From positions 52,419-116,418 of the forward strand of contig NZ_PJNI01000011.1 in assembly GCF_002844555.1 (NCBI RefSeq): 64,000 bases of DNA, in the 5' to 3' direction. The notes under the pieces are model-generated. The model saw only the letters and a list, made by a program, of their open reading frames with translations, ran no database searches and was not told where the DNA came from. Numbering within the stretch: the stretch's first letter is position 1; every line of letters starts with the position of its first letter. Positions 63,939-64,000 of the stretch are shown here, one piece after another. A program made the translations under genes and the position numbers. Origin of the DNA: Brumimicrobium salinarum (lineage in GTDB: Bacteria; Bacteroidota; Bacteroidia; Flavobacteriales_D; Crocinitomicaceae).

Positions 63939-64000
63939 AATCCCGAAGGGATGACATGAGAATAAATGCTAATCAATTTAAATTTTGTTATCAATCCCGA
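63939..64000. repeat. Start of a second atcccgaagggat repeat array
   Basis: Full palindrome atcccgaagggat at 63940-63952 and the beginning of a further copy (aatcccga, 63993-64000), spaced 54 bases. The motif and period match the array at 45992-46300. The window ends inside the second unit. Confidence 0.7.

Noticed and set aside
1..64000. tRNA and rRNA genes
   Set aside because: Intergenic gaps were scanned by eye for T-loop motifs (gttcgaatc type) and for rRNA; none found, but a computational scan was not possible.

Overview
The window is low-GC chromosomal DNA from a member of the Bacteroidetes, most likely order Flavobacteriales (a Crocinitomicaceae/Cryomorphaceae-like lineage is my inference, not proven). 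The signs are: bacillithiol synthase BshA; DUF4783, GSCFA and LuxC-like acyl-CoA reductase genes; a NagZ/beta-lactamase fusion; a mutL-rhomboid-rhomboid-nuclease operon; almost no Shine-Dalgarno sequences; and many copies of the Bacteroidetes -7 promoter box TAnnTTTG placed just before start codons. No tRNA, rRNA, CRISPR array, prophage or intact transposase was found.

Layout. 1-1.6 kb: HU gene (cut by the window edge) and fmt, separated by a non-coding stretch. 1.8-18.1 kb: a MATE transporter and a long minus-strand surface-polysaccharide operon. The operon reads, in transcription order: UDP-HexNAc epimerase, RfbD, RfbA, UDP-glucose dehydrogenase, Wzx-like flippase, nitroreductase-like protein, pyruvyl transferase, GT2, EpsG/Wzy-like polymerase, two GT4 enzymes, PglC-like priming transferase, PglD-like acetyltransferase and PglE-like aminotransferase. 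A Wzz-like chain-length gene diverges from it at 18.5 kb. The pyruvyl transferase and the EpsG-like gene are each broken by what looks like loss of one base in a homopolymer run. 19.5-24.4 kb: trmD, a SirB1-like gene, an aldehyde dehydrogenase, a heavy-metal-binding lipoprotein and an EamA exporter. 24.4-25.4 kb: a gene-free stretch with decayed repeats. 25.4-31.2 kb: rplU-rpmA with a clear terminator, a lipoprotein, then DUF4783-rlmH, a pseudouridine synthase, yraN and a PqiA-like membrane protein. 31.6-39.8 kb: an ECF sigma factor overlapping a membrane protein with a TonB-like end, tatA, a CaCA antiporter, and the operon of a small membrane protein, mutL, two rhomboids and an EEP nuclease. 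40-46.3 kb: NagZ/beta-lactamase fusion, bshA, a pseudo-receiver/adenylate cyclase/HD fusion, and a 55-bp tandem repeat array. 46.4-51.4 kb: divergent ferredoxin and acyl-CoA reductase, fabG, an unlisted 49-residue ORF with a strong terminator, and feoB. 51.6-58.8 kb: UDP-GlcNAc 2-epimerase, a polysaccharide deacetylase and GSCFA protein, rlmB, an ABC exporter and a substrate-binding protein. 59-64 kb: menD, a third rhomboid, repeat-rich non-coding DNA, fabF, and the start of a second array of the same repeat family.

How the genes fit together. The polysaccharide block supplies nucleotide sugars, a priming transferase, elongating transferases, decoration, flipping, polymerisation and length control, so it encodes most of a Wzx/Wzy-type pathway. 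The rfbB, rfbC and pglF steps are not in the window. Most other genes are core housekeeping (translation, tRNA/rRNA modification, fatty-acid and menaquinone synthesis, mismatch repair).

I did not find a clearly new multi-gene system. The best leads are the pseudo-receiver/adenylate cyclase/HD fusion, the sigma/TonB-like pair, the higher-order repeat array, the 49-residue ORF, the loss of the usual endonuclease motif in MutL, and the paired homopolymer frameshifts in the polysaccharide operon.
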